64,000 nt of DNA from contig JAOUHG010000009.1 in NCBI GenBank assembly GCA_029865265.1, forward strand, positions 1-64,000. The letters run 5' to 3'. Every line of letters begins with the position of its first letter. Within the stretch, counting starts at the first letter, position 1. Shown here piece by piece: positions 1 through 8,809 of this stretch. Below the pieces are notes generated by a model, which was not told where the DNA came from, did not search any database, and saw only the letters and a list, made by a program, of their open reading frames with translations. This DNA is from Candidatus Krumholzibacteriia bacterium (lineage in GTDB: Bacteria; Krumholzibacteriota; Krumholzibacteriia; WVZY01; JAKEHA01). Position numbers and translations under genes: made by a program.

Positions 1-901
1 CGTCGGCCAGTCGCCCACGCCCGCGCCGGCGGGCACCGACGCCCCGGCGGCCGTGCTCACGTCGTGCCGCGGCTCGGTGATGGTGACGCGCGCCGGCGGC
101 CAGGCCACGGTGGCGACGTTCGGACTCTCGCTCAACGACGGTGACGAAGTGCGCACCGGCGCCGAAGCCGAGGCGGAAATCATGTTCGCCGCCGGCAACT
201 GGGTGTCCGTGGGCCCCAACAGCAGCATGAAGATCAAGGGTCACCCCGGCGCGAAGGAGCCGGTGAAGGACTCCGGCAGTTTCGAAGTGGTGAGCAACTT
301 CCTCAAGCTCAAGAGTTCCGAGGGAAGCGGTTCGATCAGCGGACTGCGTTCCGGCGAGAAGGCCTCCACCCTGGTGCCGCTGTCGCCGGTGCAGACCAAG
401 GTGCGCAACGCGACCCCGACATTCTCGTGGCGCATCGAGGACGAGTCCCTCGAGCTGCGCTTCACCCTGTACAACGAGTCGGGCGTCCAGTGGCAGTCCG
501 ACATCGCGGACGCGTCATCGCTGGCGTATCCGGCCAGCGCCCCCGCGCTCTCACCGGGCGTGTCGTACTCGTGGACGCTCGAGACCACCGACCCCATGGT
601 GTCGCCGCCGCTGCGCACCACCGCGGCCTTCTTTGAAGTGATCGCACCGGCCGACGTGGCATCGCTGGACAAGGAACTGGCCGAGATCGACGCCGAGAAG
701 CCGGGCGAAGTGACGTACCGCCTGATGCGGGCGAGCCTGTTCTTCGACCGCGGACTGGTGGAAGATGCCATCGACGAGACCGAGACCGCGCTGGCCAGCG
801 ACCCCGACAACGCGTCGCTGCACGCCATCCTGGGCCGGCTCTACGCCGAGACGGGCCGCACGCAGGAAGCCATGCAGGAGATGCAGCGCTCCCAGAAGTA
901 A
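1..901 (+). CDS. FecR-domain protein with C-terminal TPR (5' truncated)
   Basis: The reading frame is open from base 2, so the true start lies outside the window; an internal GTG at 53 is probably not the start. The first ~70 visible residues match a FecR-type domain (GDEVRTGAEAEAEI followed by WVSVGPNSSMKI). This module is common in periplasmic or anchored proteins that sense or scaffold at the envelope. A fibronectin-like stretch with PTFSWRIEDE follows, and the last ~70 residues form one or two TPR units (ALASDPDNASLHAILGRLYA). The absence of a membrane segment in the visible part says nothing about the missing N-terminus. A strong hairpin terminator follows. Role unknown; probably protein-protein contact at the envelope. 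Confidence 0.8.
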   Translation, partial: VGQSPTPAPAGTDAPAAVLTSCRGSVMVTRAGGQATVATFGLSLNDGDEVRTGAEAEAEIMFAAGNWVSVGPNSSMKIKGHPGAKEPVKDSGSFEVVSNFLKLKSSEGSGSISGLRSGEKASTLVPLSPVQTKVRNATPTFSWRIEDESLELRFTLYNESGVQWQSDIADASSLAYPASAPALSPGVSYSWTLETTDPMVSPPLRTTAAFFEVIAPADVASLDKELAEIDAEKPGEVTYRLMRASLFFDRGLVEDAIDETETALASDPDNASLHAILGRLYAETGRTQEAMQEMQRSQK

Positions 902-933
902 CTGTCCGGACAACCACCTCGTTTCGCAAGCCG

Positions 934-965
934 ACCGGCCCCGGAGACTCTCCGGGGCCGGTTTT
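934..965 (+). terminator. Intrinsic terminator after the FecR/TPR gene
   Basis: A near-perfect inverted repeat (accggccccggaga and its complement) makes a GC-rich stem of about 12-13 pairs, followed by TTT. It sits 33 bases after the TAA and separates this gene from the convergent sorting-domain gene. Confidence 0.85.
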
Positions 966-991
966 CGCATCGCGGCGCAAGGCAGCAGCGT

Positions 992-1588
992 CTACCGAAG
1001 CAGCACCATCTTCTTCGTGCTCTTGAACGAGCCCGCGATCAGCCGGTAGAAGTACACGCCGCTCGACACGCGTGCTCCCCGGTCGTTGGTTCCATCCCAC
1101 GCGACCCGGTGAACCCCCGTGTTCTCACGCCCGCTCACCAGCGTCTTCACCCGTGCACCCGTGACGTCAAAGATCGCCAGGGCGACGTCGGCGTTGCTGG
1201 CCAGCGAGTAGGCGATGGTCGTGGACGGGTTGAACGGGTTGGGGACGTTCTGGGCCAGCTCGAAGCGGTACGTGGGCTGGACCTCATTCTTCTCCAGCCG
1301 GATCGGCGAGAACGCGCGCAGCCCGCCTCCCACCACCTCGAGATCGGCAATAATGAAGCTCAGGTCTTCCTCCGAGAGCACCAGTGGCTCCTCACCCACC
1401 ACCTCAAACTCCACCCGCCCGAACTCCACCACCGGCGCAAGCGGCTTGCTATCTCCAATGACACCCACAAACGCCTGGCGGACGCCATCCCGCGTCACCT
1501 CGGTGCCCATGGTTGTCGATGGGTAGGCGGCATCGGGTTCCCAGCCGATGAACCGAAGCCGCGGGTGGTCGCTACGCAGCGACACCAC
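992..1588 (-). pseudogene. C-terminal fragment of a secreted protein with FlgD-like sorting domain
   Basis: This 198-codon piece lies in the same frame as the fragment at 1595-1975, separated from it only by the TAG at 1595-1597 and two sense codons. Its first half is unrecognised beta-rich sequence. The last ~85 residues are the sorting module also found at the ends of three other proteins here: NVPNPFNPSTTIAYSL, then IFDVTGARVKTLV, then SGVYFYRL and the basic end KKMVLLR. A GTG at 1588 could restart translation, but no signal peptide follows it, so a separately made product could not be exported. It therefore reads as the downstream half of one broken gene. Confidence 0.75.
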
Positions 1589-1594
1589 CAGGGC

Positions 1595-1975
1595 CTAGAC
1601 ATACTCGATAAGTGGCGCGGGCAATACCTGAATCATATGGTACTTCACGTAGTGTCCCTCCGCGGTGCGGAGAACATAGACGGGACCGAGAAGCGCGGGT
1701 CCATGAGCATCGTACGTCGCCAGGTCAGCCGGCGCCTCGACAACGTCCTCAAACGATCCTGATACTATGCGCGCAGATGCTCCGTTCCAACACCCATACA
1801 CGTACCCAAGCGGCGGGTCGACTACATAAACAATCGACAGGTCTCCATCGTACTCCCCAACCAGTAAGGAATCACTGAAGTCCCATGAACCGAACGCGAA
1901 CCATGCATAGCCATGAATCACGCCAGCGGACGCCGGCGCCGCTGAGCAAATCGCCATCATGATGGCGAGCAGCAC
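1595..1975 (-). pseudogene. N-terminal fragment of the same secreted sorting-domain protein
   Basis: This is the upstream half of the gene interrupted by TAG at 1595-1597. From a GTG at 1973-1975 it has a typical signal peptide (VLLAIMMAICSAAPASA, predicted cut before GVIHG) and then an unrecognised beta-rich domain. The frame is open upstream to an ATG at 2191, and a plausible promoter lies just before that ATG. The extra 72 residues are Arg/Ser-rich and do not look like part of an exported protein, so I prefer the later start. Local base composition is less GC-rich than the flanking genes. Confidence 0.65.
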
Positions 1976-2206
1976 GTTTCTTAGAACAAGAGGCGCCCGC
2001 GGGTGATTCGCCCACTTCTGAGAACGGGACTCAGAGCATCCATGCGACTGAACAGCGAGCGAACGGACAGACGAATGAGAAACACACATCACGGCAGGAA
2101 TCACAGCATTACCTTGCTTGGCCGAAGAACTGCAAGGAGATGATCTGGCGGGGACGTCGCGCAGCGTTCTGCGCAAGAAGAAGCCGAGCATCCCGGAACT
2201 CTTGCC

Positions 2207-2234
2207 AAAATAGCACCCCCGTTGGCTAGAGCAA
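2207..2234 (-). promoter_or_regulatory. Putative promoter of the broken sorting-domain gene
   Basis: Read on the minus strand: TTGCTC, a 16-base spacer, then the extended -10 element TGCTATTTT. The predicted start of transcription is near 2200, close to the ATG at 2191. Confidence 0.4.
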
Positions 2235-2378
2235 TAAGGAAGGACTAACGCGGCGAGTATATCGCACCGTAGCCTCTTTTGTCTACCCCCCGCTTAAGGG
2301 TGCGGCGGACCTCGTCAGCGCCCGCCCATTACCCCGCTACAGAGCATTCCGGGTCTTCGGACGCCAGCACCAATATGA

Positions 2379-2387
2379 TGCTAAACT
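2379..2387 (+). promoter_or_regulatory. Extended -10 element 6 bases before the GTG at 2394
   Basis: TGCTAAACT (TG-N-TAnnnT) followed by six bases and the GTG start. There is no Shine-Dalgarno between them, consistent with a leaderless transcript. Confidence 0.45.
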
Positions 2388-2393
2388 GCTCAC

Positions 2394-4349
2394 GTGACTG
2401 ACCGCCTTGACAAGCGCGCCTCGATGATTCTCCTTGGGGTGATCGTCCTGGTTGCTCTCGTCCTTCGCCTGCGGGGCCTGGGCTGGGCGCTGCCGTACAC
2501 GTACGAAGAGGCTCGCCCCCTGCACGTGGCCTTCCAGATGTGGGGATGGGACCGCGGCGGCGATGCAACGCTCAACCCGCACTTCTTCAACTATCCGAGC
2601 CTCCTGTTCTACGTTCACTTTGTCACCCAGGGGTTGACGTACCTCGGGCTGCAACTCGCGGGGCGGATAGAATCGATCGTCGACTGGCAGGTCCTCTTCC
2701 TCACCGACCCGTCGGTCATCTACCTTACCGAGCGCGCGGTGACGGCCCTGTTTGGCATCGCCAGCGTCTGGGCCATCGCCCGCCTCGGCACCCTCGTGGC
2801 CGGCCGCACAGCGGGACTGCTTGCGGCCCTGTTTCTCGCGCTGAACGCGTTTCACATTGGCAGCTCGCAACGCATCGACGTGGACGTGCCGCTCACGTTC
2901 TTTGTGATTGTGGCATTGTGGGCCGTTGTCAGGATTTCCCGGGGGCCCGTGCGCAGAGACTACGTTGTTGCGGGCATCGCCATCGGGCTGGCTGCGTCCA
3001 GCAAGTACACGGGATTCTTTCTATTGCTGCCGCTGGTGGTGGCGCACGTGCTGGGCGCAGGCCGGCACCGGCACCACGCGCTGTTCATCGCCGCGGGGAT
3101 CGCGTGCGTCACGTTTGCGTTCACGTCGCCTTTCGTGCTCCTCGACTTCCGGGAGTTCTGGAGCGCACTGTCGTATGAGCGCTCGCACATGGCGGAGGGG
3201 CACTTCGGCGTGGCACAAACATCGTCCTGGATCGCCTATGGCAAGGCGCTCGCGGGTCGCGTGGTCAGCATTCCGGTGGTGCTGGCCGCCATGGCCGGCA
3301 TGGGATGGCTGGCGTTTCGCAGACGGGACCGCGCTGCGATTGTGCTGCTGGTGTTTGCCCTGTTCTACCTGGTGATCATTTCGAGCTGGAAAATGCGTGC
3401 CGACCGCTACCTCCTCCCGGTGCTGCCGGTGCTGCTGGTCTTTGCGGCCGCGCCGATGGCGGCGCTGCTCCATTCAAAAACGCGGCTGCGGCGGGTGACG
3501 GCGGTGCTGCTGATACTGGCGGTTGGAGCCGTTGATCTCGGCCGGCATGGGCGGGCGGTGGCGGCCATGCACGCCGACGCACGCACCGAAGCAGCCAACT
3601 GGATCGACGCCAACATCCCGCACGGCGCGTTCATACTGACCGAGCACTATGGTCCCGATTTCATCGCGCCGCCGTTGCTCATGCAGTTCGACCCGTCCCT
3701 GCGCGTGCAGGTGCTCAAACGAATGGGCGCGCGGCCGGTGCACGCGGTGCAGCGACTCCCCATGTTCCAGACGCAGCCGGAGGAATCCGCCCCCTTCTAC
3801 GCGCTGGCGCTCTACCCCTGCGCCGACTACGTGGTCACAAGCAGTGCTGTGCGCGGCCGCTACGAACGCGAACCTGCCCGCTTCCCGGAGCAAATTCGCT
3901 TTTATGAGCGCCTCGCTACCGAGACGCGGATGGTCCGGGAGTTTGCCCCTCCGTCCGGCGACGGGATCCGCCTGACGGTCTACCAGCGTCCGTCCCGGTC
4001 CACGCCCTTCTCCCTCCGGGATTCCATCCCGCCCCCGCCCATTCTGCCACCCGACGCGGGGAGCCCGGACCGGCAGGCATCGTTCTACTACGACCTCGGC
4101 GCCAACTACGCCTTCTTCGGGTTTCACCGCGAGGCGTACGTCTCCTATATCCGTGCGCTGGATCGCAGGCCAGGCGACCCGAGGCTGTTCATGCAATGTG
4201 CCATTGGAGCGGTCGGCGCCCTGCTGTCGACGGGACAGACCGAAACCGCGCTCCTCGTACTGGAGCGTGTCGCTGCCGCCGCCCCCGACGATGACGTCCG
4301 CGCCAGAATCAAAGCCATGCGCGAGCAGATAAGCGCGGCCACGCCCTGA
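2394..4349 (+). CDS. GT39-family membrane glycosyltransferase with TPR-like tail
   Basis: This 651-aa polytopic membrane protein resembles the dolichyl-phosphate-mannose mannosyltransferase/ArnT family (PMT_2), which moves a sugar from a polyprenyl-phosphate donor at the outer face of the membrane. The N-terminus has one membrane segment (residues ~11-27) and then an acidic first loop (PYTYEEARPLHVAFQMW) where the family keeps its catalytic acidic residues. Further membrane segments extend to about residue 380. A soluble periplasmic domain follows, ending in one or two TPR-like helices (FYYDLGANYAFFGFHREAY) within the last ~90 residues. The GTG start is supported by the -10 box six bases upstream; ATG at 2424 is an alternative. 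Acceptor unknown. A second GT39 protein lies at 62493. Confidence 0.85.
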   Translation: MTDRLDKRASMILLGVIVLVALVLRLRGLGWALPYTYEEARPLHVAFQMWGWDRGGDATLNPHFFNYPSLLFYVHFVTQGLTYLGLQLAGRIESIVDWQVLFLTDPSVIYLTERAVTALFGIASVWAIARLGTLVAGRTAGLLAALFLALNAFHIGSSQRIDVDVPLTFFVIVALWAVVRISRGPVRRDYVVAGIAIGLAASSKYTGFFLLLPLVVAHVLGAGRHRHHALFIAAGIACVTFAFTSPFVLLDFREFWSALSYERSHMAEGHFGVAQTSSWIAYGKALAGRVVSIPVVLAAMAGMGWLAFRRRDRAAIVLLVFALFYLVIISSWKMRADRYLLPVLPVLLVFAAAPMAALLHSKTRLRRVTAVLLILAVGAVDLGRHGRAVAAMHADARTEAANWIDANIPHGAFILTEHYGPDFIAPPLLMQFDPSLRVQVLKRMGARPVHAVQRLPMFQTQPEESAPFYALALYPCADYVVTSSAVRGRYEREPARFPEQIRFYERLATETRMVREFAPPSGDGIRLTVYQRPSRSTPFSLRDSIPPPPILPPDAGSPDRQASFYYDLGANYAFFGFHREAYVSYIRALDRRPGDPRLFMQCAIGAVGALLSTGQTETALLVLERVAAAAPDDDVRARIKAMREQISAATP

Positions 4350-4405
4350 CCGCTTCCCCGCCCTCTCCAGCCCCCGCGGCCTTCCTTGCCACCCTGCTTT
4401 TACCC

Positions 4406-4414
4406 TGTTAGTCT
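4406..4414 (+). promoter_or_regulatory. Extended -10 element 6 bases before the kinase ATG
   Basis: TGTTAGTCT fits TG-N-TAnnnT and is followed by six bases and ATG at 4421. No Shine-Dalgarno is present. Confidence 0.4.
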
Positions 4415-4420
4415 CCGGTC

Positions 4421-5929
4421 ATGGAGCGTAGAGAGCTTGGCGGCTACGAGCTTCGCGAGATACTCGGCGAGGGCGGAATGGGCACGGTGTACCGGGCCCA
4501 GGACCTCACGCTGGACCGTCCCGCGGCCGTCAAGGTCATCCGGGCCAAGTCGCTGAGCAAGGAGGGCAAGGAACGCTTCCTGCGCGAGGCGCGCGCCTGC
4601 TCCAGGATCAACCATCCCAACATCATCACCGTGTACGCGGCCGGCGAGGAGAACGGTGAGCCGTACATGGCGATGGAGCTGATCGACGGCGAGACCCTGC
4701 GCGACGTCATCGACAAGGGCCCCATCGACTGGCGCACGGCCACGCGCTGGATCATCGCGCTGCTCGACGCGCTGCAGCGGCTCCACGCCGAGGGCATCGT
4801 GCACCGCGATCTCAAGCCCGAAAACATCATGGTGACGCGCGACGGCATCATCAAGCTGATGGACTTCGGCCTCGCGCACCTCACCACGCAGACCGCCATC
4901 ACCCAGGAAGGCACCACTCTGGGCACGGTGCCGTACATGTCGCCCGAGCAGGTGCTGGGAAGGCGCCTGGATGCGCGCAGCGACCTCTTCTCCATTGCCA
5001 CCATCTACCACGAGATGATCACCGGCATGCACCCGTTCCGCGGCGACCATCCCATGGCAGTGATGTACTCCATCCGCAACGAGACGCCCAAGCCGCTCAA
5101 GCTGGAGTCGAGCGACTACCCGGTGGGCCTGCAGGGCGTGCTGGACCGCGCCTTCGAGAAGGAACTCGACAAGCGCTACGCGGACGCGGGCGCCTTCCGC
5201 GACGCCATCCTTGCGGTGGCGCCGGAACTCACCGGCACCACGGTGATCGAGCGCAAGTCCTCCCCGGTGCGCATGGCGCTCACGGTGGGGATCGTGTCGG
5301 CGGTGGTGTTCGGGGTGGGACTCCTGGGGTGGAACTTCGTGCAGGGAAAGCGCGCGGCCGCGCATCGCGCCGAGGCGCAGAACCTCAACGAGCGCGCGTT
5401 GCTGGCCGCGGACGACGCGGCCAAGGAAGACTTGCTGCGCCAGGCGCTGCAGAAGGACCCCACCTATGCCCCGCCCTACAACGAGCTGGGGTTCATGGCG
5501 CTGGAGGCCGGCTATCCGGTGATTGCGGATTCGATGTATCGCGAGTGCCTCAAGCGCAACCCGCACTTCGGGCCGGCGCTGCTGAACATCGGCAATCGCT
5601 TTTTCGACCAGAGCCAGTATGACAGCGCGGCGGTGTACTTCGAGCGCGCCCTGCGCGGCGAGGCGCCCGACTCCGCCATCGTGGCCAACCAGCTGGCCGC
5701 TGTGTACCTGCGCATCGGACGCCCCGAGGATGCGCGCGGTGTGCTGGAGGCGGTCATTCCTTTGGAGGAGCCGCGCGCCATGGTGCGCGGCTATCAACTC
5801 ATGAACCTCGGCAAGGCGCTCGCCGCCGGGGGCGACAGCACCGCAGCACGCGAACGCTGGCTGGAGGCGCGCGCGGTGTATCCCAACATCCCCGAGCTGC
5901 GCGAGTTGCTGCCGGAACCCGGCCGTTAG
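4421..5929 (+). CDS. PknB-like Ser/Thr protein kinase with transmembrane segment and TPRs
   Basis: A complete eukaryotic-type kinase domain covers residues ~8-265: glycine loop GEGGMGTVY (16-24), ATP-binding Lys38, catalytic loop HRDLKPEN (128-135), DFG (148-150) and SPEQ (174-177). All catalytic residues are present, so it should be active. A single membrane segment at ~285-308 is followed by about 190 residues of TPR repeats. The kinase faces the cytoplasm and the TPRs would lie outside, where they could bind partners or signals. The stop overlaps by four bases the stop of the convergent PAS-LuxR gene, so transcription of one may interfere with the other. Substrate unknown. Confidence 0.92.
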   Translation: MERRELGGYELREILGEGGMGTVYRAQDLTLDRPAAVKVIRAKSLSKEGKERFLREARACSRINHPNIITVYAAGEENGEPYMAMELIDGETLRDVIDKGPIDWRTATRWIIALLDALQRLHAEGIVHRDLKPENIMVTRDGIIKLMDFGLAHLTTQTAITQEGTTLGTVPYMSPEQVLGRRLDARSDLFSIATIYHEMITGMHPFRGDHPMAVMYSIRNETPKPLKLESSDYPVGLQGVLDRAFEKELDKRYADAGAFRDAILAVAPELTGTTVIERKSSPVRMALTVGIVSAVVFGVGLLGWNFVQGKRAAAHRAEAQNLNERALLAADDAAKEDLLRQALQKDPTYAPPYNELGFMALEAGYPVIADSMYRECLKRNPHFGPALLNIGNRFFDQSQYDSAAVYFERALRGEAPDSAIVANQLAAVYLRIGRPEDARGVLEAVIPLEEPRAMVRGYQLMNLGKALAAGGDSTAARERWLEARAVYPNIPELRELLPEPGR

Positions 5930-6570
5930 TCTGCGTTCAACAGAAACACCGCCACCGCTTCCAGAATGGAGTGCACGCCCAGCTTGCGCAGGATGTGCTG
6001 TACGTGGTTGCGCACGGTGGCATAGCTCACGCCCAGCCGCTCGGCGATCTCGTGCAGGGTGGCATCTTCGGCCAGCAGGGAGAGGATCTCCCGCTCGCGC
6101 TGGGTGAGTTCCGCGGAAAGGTCGGTCTGCTCGGGCTGGATCGTCTCGGGCGAGCGCAGCGCCACGCGGTCGATGAACTTGCGCACGCGCAGTTCACGCG
6201 CACCGTCCACCACGCAGTGCACCAGCCGGCCGTCATCCAGCGCAATCACCACCACCTTCACCTCCTGGCGTTTGCCGCCCGGGGTGGGAACGCTCACGCG
6301 AATCGGCTCGATCTCCCGGGACTCTTCCACCGAGCGGCGCACAAAGCAGCGGGGACCGCACAGCGGGGCGCCCTCGGGCGTGCGGCCGGCAATGACAAGG
6401 AAGCAGGCGTGGCCGGCGCAGTCGGCCAGATTGAGGCCCAGCAGGGATTCGGCGCGGGGATTGAGATAGGCGACGGTCCCCTCGGGCGATGTGATCCACA
6501 CCGGCATCGCCAGCAGGGAAACCCAGGAGGGGAGCGATTGGCTTTCGTCGCGGCCAGGCGGTTCGTGCAT
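5926..6570 (-). CDS. PAS-LuxR family transcriptional regulator
   Basis: The N-terminal ~110 residues form a PAS-like sensor (VWITSPEGTVAYLNPRAESL, then FVRRSVEESREIEPI). Residues ~145-214 are a LuxR/GerE helix-turn-helix (LTQREREILSLL, YATVRNHVQHILRKLGV). There is no phosphoacceptor receiver domain, so the signal is probably a ligand or redox state sensed by PAS. An ATG at 6600 extends the protein by 10 residues but overlaps the -10 box at 6599-6607. The ATG at 6570 has GGGGG upstream and is the better start. It converges on the kinase gene, overlapping its stop. Confidence 0.88.
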   Translation of the reverse strand: MHEPPGRDESQSLPSWVSLLAMPVWITSPEGTVAYLNPRAESLLGLNLADCAGHACFLVIAGRTPEGAPLCGPRCFVRRSVEESREIEPIRVSVPTPGGKRQEVKVVVIALDDGRLVHCVVDGARELRVRKFIDRVALRSPETIQPEQTDLSAELTQREREILSLLAEDATLHEIAERLGVSYATVRNHVQHILRKLGVHSILEAVAVFLLNAD

Positions 6571-6598
6571 GGCGCCCCCGAAGTCGCGGCTGGCACCC

Positions 6599-6607
6599 AT
6601 TGTAGCA
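6599..6607 (-). promoter_or_regulatory. Extended -10 element upstream of the PAS-LuxR gene
   Basis: TGCTACAAT on the minus strand, a near-consensus extended -10, about 28 bases before the preferred ATG at 6570. Confidence 0.5.
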
Positions 6608-6632
6608 CAAAACCGGGTGGGCGCAAGGCCTG

Positions 6633-8765
6633 TCAGCGCAGCAGAACCAGCCTGCGCGTGGCGCGGATTGTCCCCGCTTCCATGAGGACGAAGTACACGC
6701 CAGAGGCCGCGGGAGCGCCGTTCACGCCCACACCGTTCCAGCGGACCACGTGTGCGCCGGCCGGATACGGCGCATCGGCCAGCACCGCAACGTGCCGCCC
6801 GCGGACATCGAAGATACTCACGCGCACGTGCCCCGCCACCGCCGTCTCAAAGTGGACCGCGGCCGACGGGTTGGCCGGGTTGGGCTCGATGGTGCGAATG
6901 CGGGTGACGCGGCGGGAGACGGCCACGCTGTCCTGCGGTTGTCCGCCACGATCGTGCGGAACCACTACGTACGCGGTGTCGCGCGCCACATTGCCGGTGG
7001 CATCGCTGGCTGCGTAGACAACCGCGTACTCCCGTCCCCGGCCCTTCCCGTTGCGCTCCGCGCGCAGTTTGAACGCGACATCGGGCGTGCCCCACGCCGC
7101 GTCCTTGACGTCCTCCGCGCCGCCGGGTTCGTTGCTGGTGATCGATTCCAGCACGAACACCGGCGCCGGGTCCTGCTGGTCGGACACCGTCACCGTGGCG
7201 CTCACCTCCACCCACTTGTGGTTTGGCGGCCACAGCTCATCCGGGTCGAGCGTGACCACAATGGCCGGTGGGGTGGGATCGGGCGGCACGCGGTCGAAGT
7301 AGTAATCCGTCAGCGGCTCGGGCGAGTTGCGCGTGTCCGTCCAGGCCACGAACGCATCCTCTCCCCACCCGGTCACACCGATGTACTCCAGGTAGTTGCC
7401 GGGGTAGCGCCTGGGGTTGCTGGTGCCGTTGTTGGAGGGCACGTCCGCCACCGGCGCATTGATGAGGAAGCTCTCGCCCCCGTCGTCGCTGGCCGCCAGG
7501 TTCACCCGTGCGAGATGGTTGATGCTGTCCTCGCGCGTGTCGTAGAACACCACGTTCACGCGGCCGTTGCTCTGGTTCACATCCAGCCAGGGCAGGAACT
7601 GGAAGCTCCCGGGCGCGTCGTCGTTCACGCGCACCGGCGGCGAGAAGGTGTTCGCGCGGTCGTCGGAGTGGCGCACCAGCACGTCGGTGTCTTGGTCGCT
7701 GCCGTGGCAGTACACCAGGTACACGCGCCCGTTGTGCAATCCGCCGCTGCAGTCGACGTCCAGCACCGGACCCGCGAAGACGCCGCGGTTGGGCTGCGGC
7801 GGAACGCGGGTGCGAAACGGAAGCGCACCCGTCTCCACCACCACGTCGACCCCCCAGGTGCTGCCGTTGTCGAACGAGTGATCCACGCGGAGTTCGTTGA
7901 CGTTGATGTCGTTCCAGGCCACGTACATCACACCGTCGGGCCCGATGGCGGGATCGGCGAAGAGAGAGTAGCCGCGGTCGGAGATGGAGTCGTCGTTGAT
8001 CACCACCGGCGTCGAGAATGTGGCGCCCGCATCGACCGAGCGCGAGAACGCGATCTGCTGGTCGACGCGGCCGAACGCGGGCGGCACGTTCCACGTCCAC
8101 GCCATCATGATCACCTGCTGCTCGCGGTTGAAGCGCTCGGGGCCCGCGGCCAGGTGAAACTTGTCGTTGCCCGCGGTGCCCAGTACGTCGGGCGCAATCC
8201 ACACGAACACACCGGGGTTGAATGTGATCCCGCCGTCGTCGCTGCGGCACACCACGATGTGGTCGCTGGTGCCCTCCGGCACCGGTACACGCGCGCCGTA
8301 GCCCACGTAGACCCGCCCGCCGGCGTCGAACACCAGCGTGGGGTCGAAGCGATCGACATCTGCACCCAGGCCGTCGTGGGCATCGCCCACCGCCACGTGC
8401 GTCCACGTGTTCCCCGCGTCGAAGGAGTGGAAGGTGCTCATGGTCTTGAGCGAGCGCGAGTAGCCGCAGATGACCAGGTTGGCCGGGTTGGTGGGATTGA
8501 CGTCGATGATGACTTCCGCGAGCGCCTGTTCGGGCAGCGCGTTCACGCGCACGTCATCTCCCGCGAACGGCACAAGCGGCGCGAGGCGCAGGATCTCCGC
8601 CGCGGGCTGCGACGGCGGTGGAAAGGTGGTGGGGGGAGCGGTGGCGTTGCTCGCCGGCGCGGGTGCACCCCAGAGCAGGAACGCTCCGGTGGTGACAACC
8701 AACCGGAGCGTCCATTGGAAACGCTGTCGCACCCCACCGTCAGTTGCTCGCCGGCCCCGAGTCAT
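6633..8765 (-). CDS. Secreted sialidase-like (BNR) beta-propeller protein with FlgD-like sorting domain
   Basis: A 710-aa exported protein. The signal peptide is long (hydrophobic core LVVTTGAFLLWGAPAPASNA). Residues ~60-480 carry repeated Asp-box/BNR-like blades (SFDAGNTWTHVAVG, RSDDGGITFNPGVFV, SFDNGSTWGVDV, ASDDGGESFLI), a fold found in sialidases and other exo-glycosidases but also in non-enzymatic propellers. I cannot identify the arginine triad of a true sialidase, so activity is not established. A beta-sandwich of HYR type follows (~505-610), then the FlgD-like tail (IFDVRGRHVAVLADAP, SGVYFVLM, RRLVLLR). Its tail is clearly more divergent than the tails of the two giant proteases upstream. 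Confidence 0.82.
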   Translation of the reverse strand: MTRGRRATDGGVRQRFQWTLRLVVTTGAFLLWGAPAPASNATAPPTTFPPPSQPAAEILRLAPLVPFAGDDVRVNALPEQALAEVIIDVNPTNPANLVICGYSRSLKTMSTFHSFDAGNTWTHVAVGDAHDGLGADVDRFDPTLVFDAGGRVYVGYGARVPVPEGTSDHIVVCRSDDGGITFNPGVFVWIAPDVLGTAGNDKFHLAAGPERFNREQQVIMMAWTWNVPPAFGRVDQQIAFSRSVDAGATFSTPVVINDDSISDRGYSLFADPAIGPDGVMYVAWNDINVNELRVDHSFDNGSTWGVDVVVETGALPFRTRVPPQPNRGVFAGPVLDVDCSGGLHNGRVYLVYCHGSDQDTDVLVRHSDDRANTFSPPVRVNDDAPGSFQFLPWLDVNQSNGRVNVVFYDTREDSINHLARVNLAASDDGGESFLINAPVADVPSNNGTSNPRRYPGNYLEYIGVTGWGEDAFVAWTDTRNSPEPLTDYYFDRVPPDPTPPAIVVTLDPDELWPPNHKWVEVSATVTVSDQQDPAPVFVLESITSNEPGGAEDVKDAAWGTPDVAFKLRAERNGKGRGREYAVVYAASDATGNVARDTAYVVVPHDRGGQPQDSVAVSRRVTRIRTIEPNPANPSAAVHFETAVAGHVRVSIFDVRGRHVAVLADAPYPAGAHVVRWNGVGVNGAPAASGVYFVLMEAGTIRATRRLVLLR

Positions 8766-8774
8766 GACCCCGGG

Positions 8775-8783
8775 ATTGTATCA
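8775..8783 (-). promoter_or_regulatory. Extended -10 element before the sialidase-like gene
   Basis: TGATACAAT on the minus strand, ending nine bases before the ATG at 8765. It suggests this gene is transcribed on its own as well as, or instead of, from the protease unit. Confidence 0.45.
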
Positions 8784-8809
8784 TGATCCGGCGACGGTGG
8801 CAGCGCGTA

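Larger units (their letters stand above)
1976..2393. other. Divergent regulatory region between the broken gene and the GT39 gene
   Basis: I see no convincing gene here. It holds the possible N-terminal extension of the minus-strand broken gene (ATG at 2191), a minus-strand promoter at about 2207-2234 and a plus-strand -10 box at 2379-2387. Local AT content is higher than in the rest of the window. Confidence 0.6.

Noticed and set aside
1595-1597. TAG as a recoded sense codon (pyrrolysine or suppressor tRNA)
   Set aside because: Many genes in the window end with TAG and are followed at once by other genes, so TAG is a working stop; no suppressor tRNA or Pyl gene is seen.
4400-5797. A 465-codon minus-strand frame opposite the kinase
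   Set aside because: Antisense shadow rich in His/Arg; kinase motifs lie on the plus strand.
6633-8765. A confirmed sialidase
   Set aside because: Only Asp-box/BNR-like blades are evident; the catalytic arginine triad, Tyr and Glu of sialidases could not be identified.
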